From positions 1 to 26,987 of IMG/VR virus record IMGVR_UViG_3300005511_000647: a stretch of 26,987 nt of DNA, one strand, 5' to 3'. Below, in pieces: positions 13,263-19,667 of this stretch. Position 1 is the stretch's first letter. Each line of letters starts with the position of its first letter. Position numbers and translations under genes: made by a program. The notes below the pieces were generated by a model that was not told where the DNA came from, ran no database searches, and was given only the letters and a program-made list of their open reading frames with translations. Source of the DNA: a virus.

Positions 13263-13940
13263 CTAGAATGGGATTTCGTCATCGAAGGGCGCGTCGGTAG
13301 AGACGACCTTGACAGCGTTCGCGATAGCGACGCCATTCATGCCCTTGAACTCGCTGGATTCGCCAATCTTCTTGCGAATGAACTCAGGAAGCTTGTCGAA
13401 ACCCTCCTGGTCAAACTCCACATCCGAGCCCTCGCGCGGGAGTAGGAAGAGCGTAGACGCATTGACCTGCGCCGGAGCGCTCATGCCTTTGATCATCGGC
13501 TTGGCGTCAATGACGTTCTGGTAGCCCTTGCTACCATCTTCGTTGATGGTCGTCGCCAAGGTGAGGCGGCAGGGCACCCCGAGAAGCTTGGTGATGTCGA
13601 AGCCTTTAAGCTCGTCCTCAGTGAACGGGCGCCCGCGCCAAGCTTCCAGGAACTTGCGGAAGTTTGTCGCTTTATCAGGGCTGCCGAGCGACGGGTTGAA
13701 GATGCGGTCAACGGTGAACGGCTTGCCTGCGTGGTCTCCGCTGCTCATGTAGCCAGAGCCTTCGCCGGTGAGATTGTCCCCGTGCAGCTCCCAGCCAATG
13801 CGGACAGATGCTTGCGGGTTGCCGTAGCTGTTTATGTGGGTGCCGGTGTCAATGAACCGATTGCAGATGGCGATGTATTCGCCGTCGTTGGGGCGAGGGT
13901 ATTCCTTCTTCTCGCTCTGTTTAGCTATGTAGCCACTCAT
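13263..13940 (-). CDS. phage single-stranded-DNA-binding-like protein with DDEIPF tail, 225 aa
   Basis: The protein starts MSGYIAKQSEKKEYPRPNDG and ends in APFDDEIPF, the conserved acidic tip of bacterial SSB that docks with replication and repair partners. The middle shows beta-rich, aromatic/charged segments (IRIGWELHGDNLTGEGSGYM-like layout and FRKFLEAWRGRPF) consistent with an OB-fold phage SSB or recombination-mediator family, but the sequence is divergent. The ATG at 13940 is preceded by AGAAAG with a 7-base spacer in the shared leader. It probably coats ssDNA and recruits host enzymes through the tail. A recombinase-accessory protein is an alternative. Confidence 0.7.
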   Translation of the reverse strand: MSGYIAKQSEKKEYPRPNDGEYIAICNRFIDTGTHINSYGNPQASVRIGWELHGDNLTGEGSGYMSSGDHAGKPFTVDRIFNPSLGSPDKATNFRKFLEAWRGRPFTEDELKGFDITKLLGVPCRLTLATTINEDGSKGYQNVIDAKPMIKGMSAPAQVNASTLFLLPREGSDVEFDQEGFDKLPEFIRKKIGESSEFKGMNGVAIANAVKVVSTDAPFDDEIPF

Positions 13941-13954
13941 TTCCTCTCTTTCTC

Positions 13955-14173
13955 TTAGTTGGTGGTTCTATCAACGCCGCGCCGGAGCAACATGCCCAGG
14001 TCGGCATCAACATCGTATCCGTGCTTGCGGATGGCATCGCGGAATGCCGCTGAGCCCATCTCGCCGGAAAGGTCATCAATCAAACGCGCAAGCTCGCCGA
14101 CGCGGCGCTTGTGCTCTGCTTCTTTGAAATCAGGAAGCACCGAAACGGCGCGCCCTCTCGTCTCTGTTTGCAT
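13955..14173 (-). CDS. hypothetical protein, 72 aa
   Basis: I choose the ATG at 14173 (MQTETRGRAVSVLPDFKEAE), eight bases after AGGAG; a second ATG at 14179 is too close to it. The frame stays open upstream but that part is out of the leader region and looks non-coding. The protein is helical and charged (RRVGELARLIDDLSGEMG, KHGYDVDADLGMLLRRGV). Its TAA forms part of the leader of the SSB-like gene 15 bases on. First gene of the leftward block; a hairpin around its SD suggests control of translation. Confidence 0.55.
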   Translation of the reverse strand: MQTETRGRAVSVLPDFKEAEHKRRVGELARLIDDLSGEMGSAAFRDAIRKHGYDVDADLGMLLRRGVDRTTN

Positions 14174-14182
14174 AGTCATTTC

Positions 14183-14201
14183 TCCTGTTGTGAAAACAGG
14201 A
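14183..14201 (-). promoter_or_regulatory. hairpin overlapping the SD of the leftward gene
   Basis: TCCTGTT (14183-14189) and AACAGGA (14195-14201) form a perfect 7-bp inverted repeat with a GTGAA loop. In the leftward mRNA the right arm carries AACAGGAGA, so most of the ribosome binding site of the gene at 13955-14173 can be paired. It could also be an operator half-site pair. Confidence 0.5.
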
Positions 14202-14247
14202 TGAGTCGAGAAGTCGTATACAGCAACAAAAAACGTGCAGAATTTAC

Positions 14248-14263
14248 GTGGCAAATTTGCCAC
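14248..14263. promoter_or_regulatory. perfect 16-bp palindrome, candidate operator
   Basis: GTGGCAAATTTGCCAC is perfectly self-complementary and lies midway in the divergent intergenic region 14174-14327 between the leftward SSB block and the rightward microprotein run. A TTGACG (14274-14279) follows, with a weak -10 (CAGCAT at 14297) at 17-bp spacing, so a repressor bound here could block rightward transcription. The match to a specific family is not known to me. Confidence 0.6.
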
Positions 14264-14327
14264 CAAAAATTTGTTGACGGGATTCCTGATGTGACTCAGC
14301 ATGACGGTAACAACAGGAGATCGAACA

Positions 14328-14423
14328 ATGACTATCAGGAATACACTAATAATCGCTGGCTTCGCGATGTGCGGCTGGTTTGGCATGGGCGCTGTGATGG
14401 CGCACGCAATCGTCAACCAATAG
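14328..14423 (+). CDS. single-span membrane microprotein, 31 aa
   Basis: AGGAG stands nine bases before the ATG at 14328. The protein reads MTIRNTLIIAGFAMCGWFGM and then GAVMAHAIVNQ, almost entirely hydrophobic with small residues, and is predicted to be a single inner-membrane span. It is the first gene of the rightward run, 12 bases before the next start. Too short for standard gene finding, but SD, operon position and composition support it. Confidence 0.6.
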   Translation: MTIRNTLIIAGFAMCGWFGMGAVMAHAIVNQ

Positions 14424-14435
14424 AAAGCGAGGGAT

Positions 14436-14879
14436 TTGGAAAAGCTTAAGATTGAAGCCGGTAAGTATTATCGGACCCGTGACGGACGAAAGGCGCGTAT
14501 CGACTGCATCATCGAGCCCGTGATGGGAAAACTGAAGTACCCGTGCGTGGGCGAGTTGGAAGGGTGGCTGTCTAAAACGCCACCGTCATGGCAACTGGAC
14601 GGCTCATTTGATAGTGTAGAAAGAGAGCAAGACCTCGTAGCCGAGTGGAAAGAGCCCAAGCGCATCAAGGGCTGGATGAACATTTACGACCAGCTTCATG
14701 AAGATTTGCAAGCCACTGTTGTTGCGGAAGGCTCTGCATTCCCTGGCACGACTATCTTCTCAAACAAGTTGAAAGCAGACGAGGCCGCGGTCAAAGCCGC
14801 TGCATGGTCGGGTAATCGCATCGCTTGTGTCGAAATCGACGTCCTCGAAGGCCAAGGCGTAGATGGGAGCGCCCGATGA
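14436..14879 (+). CDS. hypothetical protein, 147 aa
   Basis: The TTG start at 14436 is preceded by AGAAAG with an 8-base spacer. Starts MEKLKIEAGKYYRTRDGRKA, a strand-turn pattern like a small beta-barrel domain (residues 5-65, with GWLSKTPPSWQLDGSF), then a helical part (DQLHEDLQATVVAEG) and a final strand (NRIACVEIDVLEGQG). No family recognised. TGA and the ATG of the next gene are adjacent. Confidence 0.6.
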   Translation: MEKLKIEAGKYYRTRDGRKARIDCIIEPVMGKLKYPCVGELEGWLSKTPPSWQLDGSFDSVEREQDLVAEWKEPKRIKGWMNIYDQLHEDLQATVVAEGSAFPGTTIFSNKLKADEAAVKAAAWSGNRIACVEIDVLEGQGVDGSAR

Positions 14880-15155
14880 ATGCGCATCCTCTCATTCTTT
14901 CGTCCCAATCCGCCTGAACCCACCCAGCATCAGCTTAACGTCCAGGCTCGCGTCGTCGAGTACTTGAAGAAGCACGGCGGCATTGACGCGCGTACCGTGC
15001 AAACGCTCGGGACGACTTCAGCGCACAAACTGCTCAGTCGTCTCCGCGACAAGGGCTACCTGCATCCTGCTAATGACCCGCGCGGCTTCGTTTCGCTGCC
15101 GAACGCAAGCGGGCAGGGCTGCTACCGGTGGCATCGGTGGACGGGCAAACAATGA
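14880..15155 (+). CDS. winged-helix-type small protein, 91 aa
   Basis: The ATG at 14880 lies directly after the stop of the previous gene. Residues 20-60 (ARVVEYLKKHGGIDARTVQ then HKLLSRLRDKGYLHP) form a helix-turn-helix with a following hairpin, consistent with a winged-helix DNA-binding domain. The end has GQGCYRWHRWTG. Family unknown. It could be a regulator of the rightward run, or of the palindrome upstream. ATGA overlap with the next gene. Confidence 0.6.
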   Translation: MRILSFFRPNPPEPTQHQLNVQARVVEYLKKHGGIDARTVQTLGTTSAHKLLSRLRDKGYLHPANDPRGFVSLPNASGQGCYRWHRWTGKQ

Positions 15156-15271
15156 GCGCACTCGCTGCCCTGATACTTGCCATCGGCATCTACAACGCCG
15201 GCCTCGCGATCGGGCGGGGCATCGTGAATGCTGAGCGGCTACGCCAAGGCCAAAGCCTCGGCAAAGAGTAA
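15152..15271 (+). CDS. single-span membrane microprotein, 39 aa
   Basis: Starts MSALAALILAIGIYNAGLAI with an ATG inside the previous stop (ATGA at 15152-15155), indicating coupled translation, and ends in a polar tail (AERLRQGQSLGKE) at TAA 15269-15271. The first 24 residues form one hydrophobic span. No family recognised. Confidence 0.6.
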   Translation: MSALAALILAIGIYNAGLAIGRGIVNAERLRQGQSLGKE

Positions 15272-15291
15272 TCTAAGAGAAAGTGAGGTCA

Positions 15292-15783
15292 GTGTGTGCA
15301 TTCAAGATCACAGGGCCGGGCGACTACCGAACTCGTGAAGGCGTGAATCTCTCGATTCGGAGGCGATCACGCGATGCTTCCGGGGCTCGTACCTGGCCGT
15401 GGATTGATCAGAACGAGTTTACCTACCGCAACAGCGGACATTGGTTGAATCCGAGAAACCCGCATCCGTTTGACATCGTAGCAAAGGTTCGCGCCCCCAA
15501 GCGCAAACGTCGCCCATCAAAACCAACCAAGAGGAGGATAACTCCCATGACCAATCGCACCCCCAACAAATACTTTATCGGCAAGCTCGATAAAGCCATC
15601 CGCGGGTCCGTCTATCGCATCTTCCGGCGCCGCAAGAATAAGATGCTGCTGACCGTTGATGAGATGTGGACGCGCTCGGGCTGGAAGAAAATGAAGAAGG
15701 GCTATTTCAAGATAAGCCATCTTCTGTACAGCCAGGCCGCCGCTCGTGAAGAGCAGCGGTGGTACAAGAAGCATGGGCTCTAA
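15292..15783 (+). CDS. basic hypothetical protein, 163 aa, with a second in-frame start
   Basis: GTG at 15292 is preceded by AGAAAG-TGAGGTCA (8-base spacer); GTG at 15283 would add three residues. The N-terminal 65 residues hold CAFKITGPGDYRTREG and WPWIDQNEFTYRNSGHWL. A very basic linker (KRKRRPSKPTKRR) follows. Inside the frame GAGGAGGAT stands nine bases before ATG 15547, which starts MTNRTPNKYFIGK; this smaller 78-aa protein may also be made. The C-terminal part is basic and helical (RIFRRRKNKMLLTVDEM). It may bind nucleic acid. Confidence 0.6.
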   Translation: MCAFKITGPGDYRTREGVNLSIRRRSRDASGARTWPWIDQNEFTYRNSGHWLNPRNPHPFDIVAKVRAPKRKRRPSKPTKRRITPMTNRTPNKYFIGKLDKAIRGSVYRIFRRRKNKMLLTVDEMWTRSGWKKMKKGYFKISHLLYSQAAAREEQRWYKKHGL

Positions 15784-16001
15784 TGGAAAAGCCGGGATGG
15801 GTGGAGTTCGCTCCCGTATGGGGGCGACCTCACCGGCCCGGACCTTCGGATAGGTTTAGTGAAAACCTGATTTCCAAGGTGTTCGGGCTGGCGATGGCAA
15901 ATCTAAGGGGTGAGCTGTCGGAAGTAGATACGCAAATAAGGTTTGCTCGGCTTCAAGTGCAAATGTCGATGAGCCGTCAGATTGAAACAATGAGAAAGTG
16001 A
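15783..16001 (+). CDS. hypothetical protein, 72 aa
   Basis: The ATG overlaps the previous TAA (TAATG at 15781-15785). Starts MEKPGWVEFAPVWGRP and becomes helical from residue 28 (ISKVFGLAMANLRGELSEVD, then IRFARLQVQMSMSRQ), with a coiled-coil-like heptad pattern. No family recognised. TGA at 15999-16001 lies within the leader of the next gene (GAGAAAGTGAGG). Confidence 0.55.
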   Translation: MEKPGWVEFAPVWGRPHRPGPSDRFSENLISKVFGLAMANLRGELSEVDTQIRFARLQVQMSMSRQIETMRK

Positions 16002-16005
16002 GGAA

Positions 16006-16113
16006 ATGAAATACCTGAATGACCAACAACTGATTGACCGAGTGCTTTGGTACGGCCTGCTTATGATGGCTGCTGCCTGGACGTTCTTCCAAGTGAAAGA
16101 CGCTTTGCAGTGA
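16006..16113 (+). CDS. single-span membrane microprotein, 35 aa
   Basis: The ATG at 16006 is preceded by AGAAAG with a 7-base spacer. Starts MKYLNDQQLIDRVLWYGL and continues with a hydrophobic stretch (LMMAAAWTFFQV) and a short polar end (KDALQ). Predicted bitopic inner-membrane protein. It shares GTGA with the next gene (GTG at 16110). Function unknown. Confidence 0.55.
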   Translation: MKYLNDQQLIDRVLWYGLLMMAAAWTFFQVKDALQ

Positions 16114-16247
16114 TTTGGATACTTGCTCTGCTGGTGCTCTGTATTGTGGTCGAGATCGCCTACTTCATGAGCATCAACTCAGGCACTATCCCAGGAGATC
16201 CAAGTTTCTTTCAGTGGATGCTCTGGCTTTGGAGGAGACTCTTCTAA
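16110..16247 (+). CDS. single-span membrane microprotein, 45 aa
   Basis: GTG start at 16110 overlaps the TGA of the previous gene. The protein reads MIWILALLVLCIVVEIAYFM, then SINSGTIPGDPSFFQWML and a basic WRRLF end. It has one strong span and a second aromatic amphipathic segment that could lie on the membrane surface. It is the last gene of the rightward run. The pair with the 35-aa protein is coupled; a lysis or exclusion function is possible but not shown. Confidence 0.6.
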   Translation: MIWILALLVLCIVVEIAYFMSINSGTIPGDPSFFQWMLWLWRRLF

Positions 16248-16249
16248 GT

Positions 16250-16930
16250 GACCGTACGTAGCTGTACAGCACCCCAAAGTGGGACTTTTCCGTACGTTCA
16301 TTCTTTGGATAATTGTCTCATACCTGCCTTGAAAGGGCCTAGCCCCCCTTGGCAAGGCCTTGAAGGTGGGGAAAATTGTCCCTAGAACAAGTTGACAAAA
16401 CCCAGCGATTCACAAGTTGGGGCCGAATGGTAGAGGAAGCACATGGGCCGTCTTAACCGGATGGTAACCATACCCCGGCGAGGCTCTGGCGAGAGCGCTG
16501 CCATTGAACTCCAACTCAATTACAACCGACCCTCTTTTACCAGGTCGGGTTCGAGATTTCCGGGAGACCCCCGGAAATGCCAGAGGGGCCGCCCGTAGGC
16601 GACCCCCCATCTTGTAGAACTATGGACTCCTGAGCCGTCCTACCGGCTTGGGAGTCCTCTACAGTGAGAGCAAACCTGCTCCCAGCGTCCGAACCGGAAC
16701 CTCTTGTAAGAGGTCACCCGGACCGGCATGTGGATCGGACAGAACAGCTTCACGCTGCCCTCCTTTCTTCACCTGACTAGCGGATTAGGCCGCCGCCCCT
16801 TGGGGCCTGATAGTTCAGCACCCAAACCTGTGATGAAGGGGCGCGGGAACGAATCGGGTGAAGTCCACAATCTCGTAAATACCAAAGGGCAATCCCGAAT
16901 CACAACCAAGGGACGGCCTTAAGGCGAGAA
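16250..16930. ncRNA. 680-base gene-free region with many hairpins; candidate structured RNA
   Basis: No frame here is convincing, but inverted repeats are dense: CCGACC/GGTCGG (16526-16531/16543-16548), a perfect 9-bp stem (16556-16564/16570-16578), GGGG-GCC/GGC-CCCC (16585-16606), a three-part stem GTAGA, GGACTCC, GCCG with their complements (16614-16662), CCTCT/AGAGG inside GTCCG/CGGAC (16687-16740), GCTCT/AGAGC (16483-16496) nested in GGC/GCC, and ATTAGGCC/GGCCTGAT (16784-16811). GTTGGGG (16416-16422) can pair with CTCCAAC (16509-16515). It lies between the early rightward run and the late operon. The strand is not certain; the hairpins work in either direction, and no normal tRNA is found. 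Confidence 0.5.
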
Positions 16931-16949
16931 ATAAACAGCCTTCTCCACC

Positions 16950-17462
16950 TCAGAAGGGGATGTCGAAGTCTACCTCCTGTATCGCCGGTTTGGCCGGCAT
17001 GGGTTGAATATTGATGGCGACCTGTTGCCGGCGGGCGACAGCCTCCTGCTCCCGGGCCGCGACCCGGAGGTCGTGCCACTCCACCGCGAACGGGGCCAAC
17101 TTGTCCGCCAACGGCCGGAGGTCATAGGACAGCCGGTCCTCGCGCGTCTTCTTCTCCACGCGGGCGATAAAACCTTTATCCTGCAGAGACTTGAGGCAGC
17201 GCTGCACCTTGCGGATGCCCAACCCCATGCGCTTCGCGATCGTCTTCGAGTGCGGGAATGGCGCGCGCTCGGCAGCGTGCCAGTGCGTGATCAGGTGCAT
17301 CAGCACGTTCATCTCGTGCGGATCGAGGCCCAGGCGGGCCTGATACAGCATCAGCACGACCGGGTAGGTGCCGAAGCCCGGCACGGACGACAGGCCCCAC
17401 TTCGCCCGGACCCGCGTCCGGTCGATGATGATGTCGCCAATGCTTTCGTCCGTTGTGTCCAT
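16950..17462 (-). CDS. winged-helix (helix-turn-helix) protein with IPF tail, 170 aa
   Basis: Residues 45-105 (ARLGLDPHEMNVLMHLITHW, then HSKTIAKRMGLGIRKVQRC and LKSLQDKGFIARVE) form a classic winged helix-turn-helix, as in phage replication initiators and MarR/RepA-like regulators. The C-terminus is a flexible segment (AREQEAVARRQQVAINIQPM) ending EVDFDIPF, an SSB-like acidic tip. It faces left, divergent from the late operon. It could be a transcription regulator of late genes, or a replication protein using host SSB-interaction pockets. Confidence 0.7.
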   Translation of the reverse strand: MDTTDESIGDIIIDRTRVRAKWGLSSVPGFGTYPVVLMLYQARLGLDPHEMNVLMHLITHWHAAERAPFPHSKTIAKRMGLGIRKVQRCLKSLQDKGFIARVEKKTREDRLSYDLRPLADKLAPFAVEWHDLRVAAREQEAVARRQQVAINIQPMPAKPAIQEVDFDIPF

Positions 17463-17628
17463 GACCGGCCATAAGCCCGGATTCTGCTATAGAGTCCATG
17501 GGTGATCTTTTAACGGTGTCTGATGGGACGCTTTTTGTAGAGGTTGGCACAGTCCCGTCCCGCTAGAGGTTCCATATTACCGCTGCTTGGGTTACTATCA
17601 GCGGGTGAACAGAGGACGAGCAGCGGCG

Positions 17629-18006
17629 ATGCGACCGGACGGGATGCCGGTCGGCAAGCCGTTCCAGGCAGGGGAGTCCGGCAATCCGGCTGGCCGTCCT
17701 CCCGGCATTCCCAACCTTGAAGCCCGCGTACGGGCGCTGCTCGACGGGGACACCGTGCTTCCCCAGCCCATCGCCGACGCCATCCGGGCTCAGTGCGGCG
17801 AGGACAAGAAGGCCATCGACGCCGTCTTCATCGTCGGGCTGCTGCAGGCGCTGCAGGGCGACAAGGCCTGGGCTCAGTTCATCGTCGAGCGCGGCTGGGG
17901 GAAGGTGCCGGACAAGATAGAGGGCGGTGACCCCGCCAACCCAGTCCAGGTTGAGAACAGGCTCGAAGTCGTCCTCGTCCGGCCCAAGGGAAGCTCTGAT
18001 GCTTGA
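17629..18006 (+). CDS. small terminase-type protein (DUF5681-like), 125 aa
   Basis: I choose ATG 17629 (MRPDGMPVGKPFQAGESG) over an earlier start at 17587. The segment FQAGESGNPAGRPPGIPN is the N-terminal motif of DUF5681, which is regularly found directly upstream of terminase large subunits and is taken as the small terminase or a related DNA-recognition protein. A helical middle follows (ARVRALLDGD... to FIVGLLQALQGDKAWAQFI). The next gene starts by TTGA overlap, the order expected of TerS-TerL. Confidence 0.8.
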   Translation: MRPDGMPVGKPFQAGESGNPAGRPPGIPNLEARVRALLDGDTVLPQPIADAIRAQCGEDKKAIDAVFIVGLLQALQGDKAWAQFIVERGWGKVPDKIEGGDPANPVQVENRLEVVLVRPKGSSDA

Positions 18007-19283
18007 ACCGCATCGAGATCCCCGAAAAGTTCGCCGGGCTCTTTGAGCCGCATCGCTACAAGGTCTTCCATGGTGGCCGTGGTTCGGGGAAGAGCTGGTC
18101 GGTCGCCCGCGCTCTTGTCCACCTGGCTGCCCGCAAGCCCCTTCGCGTCGTATGCGCCCGTGAATTCCAGAACAGCATCGAGGAGAGCGTTCACCAGCTC
18201 CTCAAGGACCAGATTGAGCTGTTCAAGCTGCCTTACACCATCGGCAAGTACAGCATCACAAACAAGATTGGTTCTGAGTTCGTTTTCAAGGGCTTGGCGA
18301 AGAAGGACGCCACGGCCATCAAGTCGCTTGAAGGTTGCGACATATGCTGGGTTGAAGAAGCGGAAGCAGTCTCCGATGCCAGCTGGAAGAACCTTACCCC
18401 CACCGTGCGGAAGGATGGTTCCGAGATATGGATAACATTCAACCCGGACATTGAGGATGCGCCGACCTACCGCCGCTTCGTGCTGCGCCAGCCAACTGAC
18501 TGCATCTCCATCCAAGTCAACTATTTCGACAATCCGTGGTTTCCCAAAGTTCTGGAGCAAGAGCGGCTCGATATGCTTCGGGATGACCCGGATTCCTATG
18601 ACAACGTGTGGCTTGGAAAACCAAGAACCTTCAGTCAAGGCGCCATCTTCCGTCGGGAGATGGAGGCTATGAAGGAGGGCGGTCGCATCGGAAAGGTGCC
18701 GCACGACCCAAACAAGCCGGTCTTTGCAATCTTCGACTTGGGCCATGCCGCTAGCGGGAGAGGAGACCCCAACTCCGTTATCTTCGCTCAATCCGGTGCC
18801 GGGACAGGTTACAACCTCATCGACACTTGGGAGGGTAACAACGACACCCTTCCTAACGTCATCTCGACGGTTCTGCTCAAGAAGCCGTATCGATATGCGA
18901 AGGTCATCATTCCTCACGACGGCAACAACACCAACAATCACACCGGCAAGACGGACCAGGAAATAATCGAGGAGTTCGGCCTCTCGGTCGAGCTATTGGA
19001 GCGCGCTCCTTCACTCGACAAGGACATGAACAATATCCGGGTAATCTTCCCGTACCTCTATGCCGATGAAGAGAACTGCAAGGGCTTGCTTGCCGCGCTT
19101 CGTGGACACCGTCGCGAGCGTGACGACAAGACTGGCATCTGGAGGTTCAAGCACGACTGGACAAGCCACCCCGTCTCAGCTCTTCGCTACATGGCCGTTT
19201 ACATCAACATGAATGGGGGACTGCCTGCGGCGAAAGTGGCAAATGACAACCACGCCACACCACGCCGCATGGTCGCCTGCTAA
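18003..19283 (+). CDS. terL: terminase large subunit, 426 aa
   Basis: ATPase: Walker A HGGRGSGKS at residues 23-31, Walker B ICWVEEAE near 113-120, motif III FNPD near 146. Nuclease: FAIFDLGHAASGRGDPNSVI around residue 240 with the acidic D of DLG and of GDP. This is a PBSX/terminase_3-type motor that packages and cuts concatemeric phage DNA. The start is TTG at 18003, overlapping the small-terminase TGA (TTGA). Length is normal, so the gene looks intact. Confidence 0.92.
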   Translation: MNRIEIPEKFAGLFEPHRYKVFHGGRGSGKSWSVARALVHLAARKPLRVVCAREFQNSIEESVHQLLKDQIELFKLPYTIGKYSITNKIGSEFVFKGLAKKDATAIKSLEGCDICWVEEAEAVSDASWKNLTPTVRKDGSEIWITFNPDIEDAPTYRRFVLRQPTDCISIQVNYFDNPWFPKVLEQERLDMLRDDPDSYDNVWLGKPRTFSQGAIFRREMEAMKEGGRIGKVPHDPNKPVFAIFDLGHAASGRGDPNSVIFAQSGAGTGYNLIDTWEGNNDTLPNVISTVLLKKPYRYAKVIIPHDGNNTNNHTGKTDQEIIEEFGLSVELLERAPSLDKDMNNIRVIFPYLYADEENCKGLLAALRGHRRERDDKTGIWRFKHDWTSHPVSALRYMAVYINMNGGLPAAKVANDNHATPRRMVAC

Positions 19284-19289
19284 AATCAT

Positions 19290-19661
19290 TTGCCAGCGAA
19301 AAAAGTTCGGCCTTATGATTCAGCAACAACGAAAGACATGGAGATGGCTACCGACAAACAACAAATGGAAACCCAAGACCAGCGCATGGAGCGCCTGAAG
19401 TCCGAGCGCGAGAAGGAGCGGCAGGAAGATATCGCCGCAAAAGTGGCGAAAGCCAAGAAGGGCGGCATCACAGGCAAGGCGCTGGATCTCTACACCAAGG
19501 CGCTGAACGAAAAGTCCGGGTTCACCCTCATCCCGGCAGGAAAGGCGCCGCAGACCGACAAGGAGACCGGCGAAGAGTCCGGCAATCACATGGTCGAGGT
19601 CGAGATGATTGACGGCAAGCCGATTGAGTTCGACGGCATGGTTGTCGTTTCGACGAAGTAG
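19290..19661 (+). CDS. small charged protein upstream of the portal, 123 aa
   Basis: The frame starts at TTG 19290 or at ATG 19338 (MEMATDKQQMETQDQRMERL), followed by a long Glu/Lys/Arg-rich helix (MERLKSEREKERQEDIAAKV, AKAKKGGITGKALDLY) and a beta-rich C-terminal half (FTLIPAGKAPQ, HMVEVEMIDGKPIEFDG). It ends in TAG at 19659-19661, and the following 183 bases continue open in the same frame into the portal. That arrangement could let read-through make a fusion. Function unknown; possibly a small virion or packaging cofactor. Confidence 0.6.
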   Translation: MPAKKVRPYDSATTKDMEMATDKQQMETQDQRMERLKSEREKERQEDIAAKVAKAKKGGITGKALDLYTKALNEKSGFTLIPAGKAPQTDKETGEESGNHMVEVEMIDGKPIEFDGMVVVSTK

Positions 19662-19667
19662 CCACCC

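Noticed and set aside
16416-16515. tRNA-like element with a 7-bp acceptor-like stem
   Set aside because: It lacks a T arm with TTCRANNC, has no clear anticodon stem with U33, and is about 100 bases long. I keep it only as part of the structured region.
17874-18941. Long minus-strand frame (355 aa) opposite the large terminase
   Set aside because: It lies fully antisense to the terminase gene, which has clear Walker and nuclease motifs. Long antisense frames are common in high-GC coding DNA.
19659-19661. Genome-wide TAG recoding
   Set aside because: Other genes end in TAG with sensible lengths (1732, 3953, 9996, 21500), so only local read-through or an unusual start can be argued.
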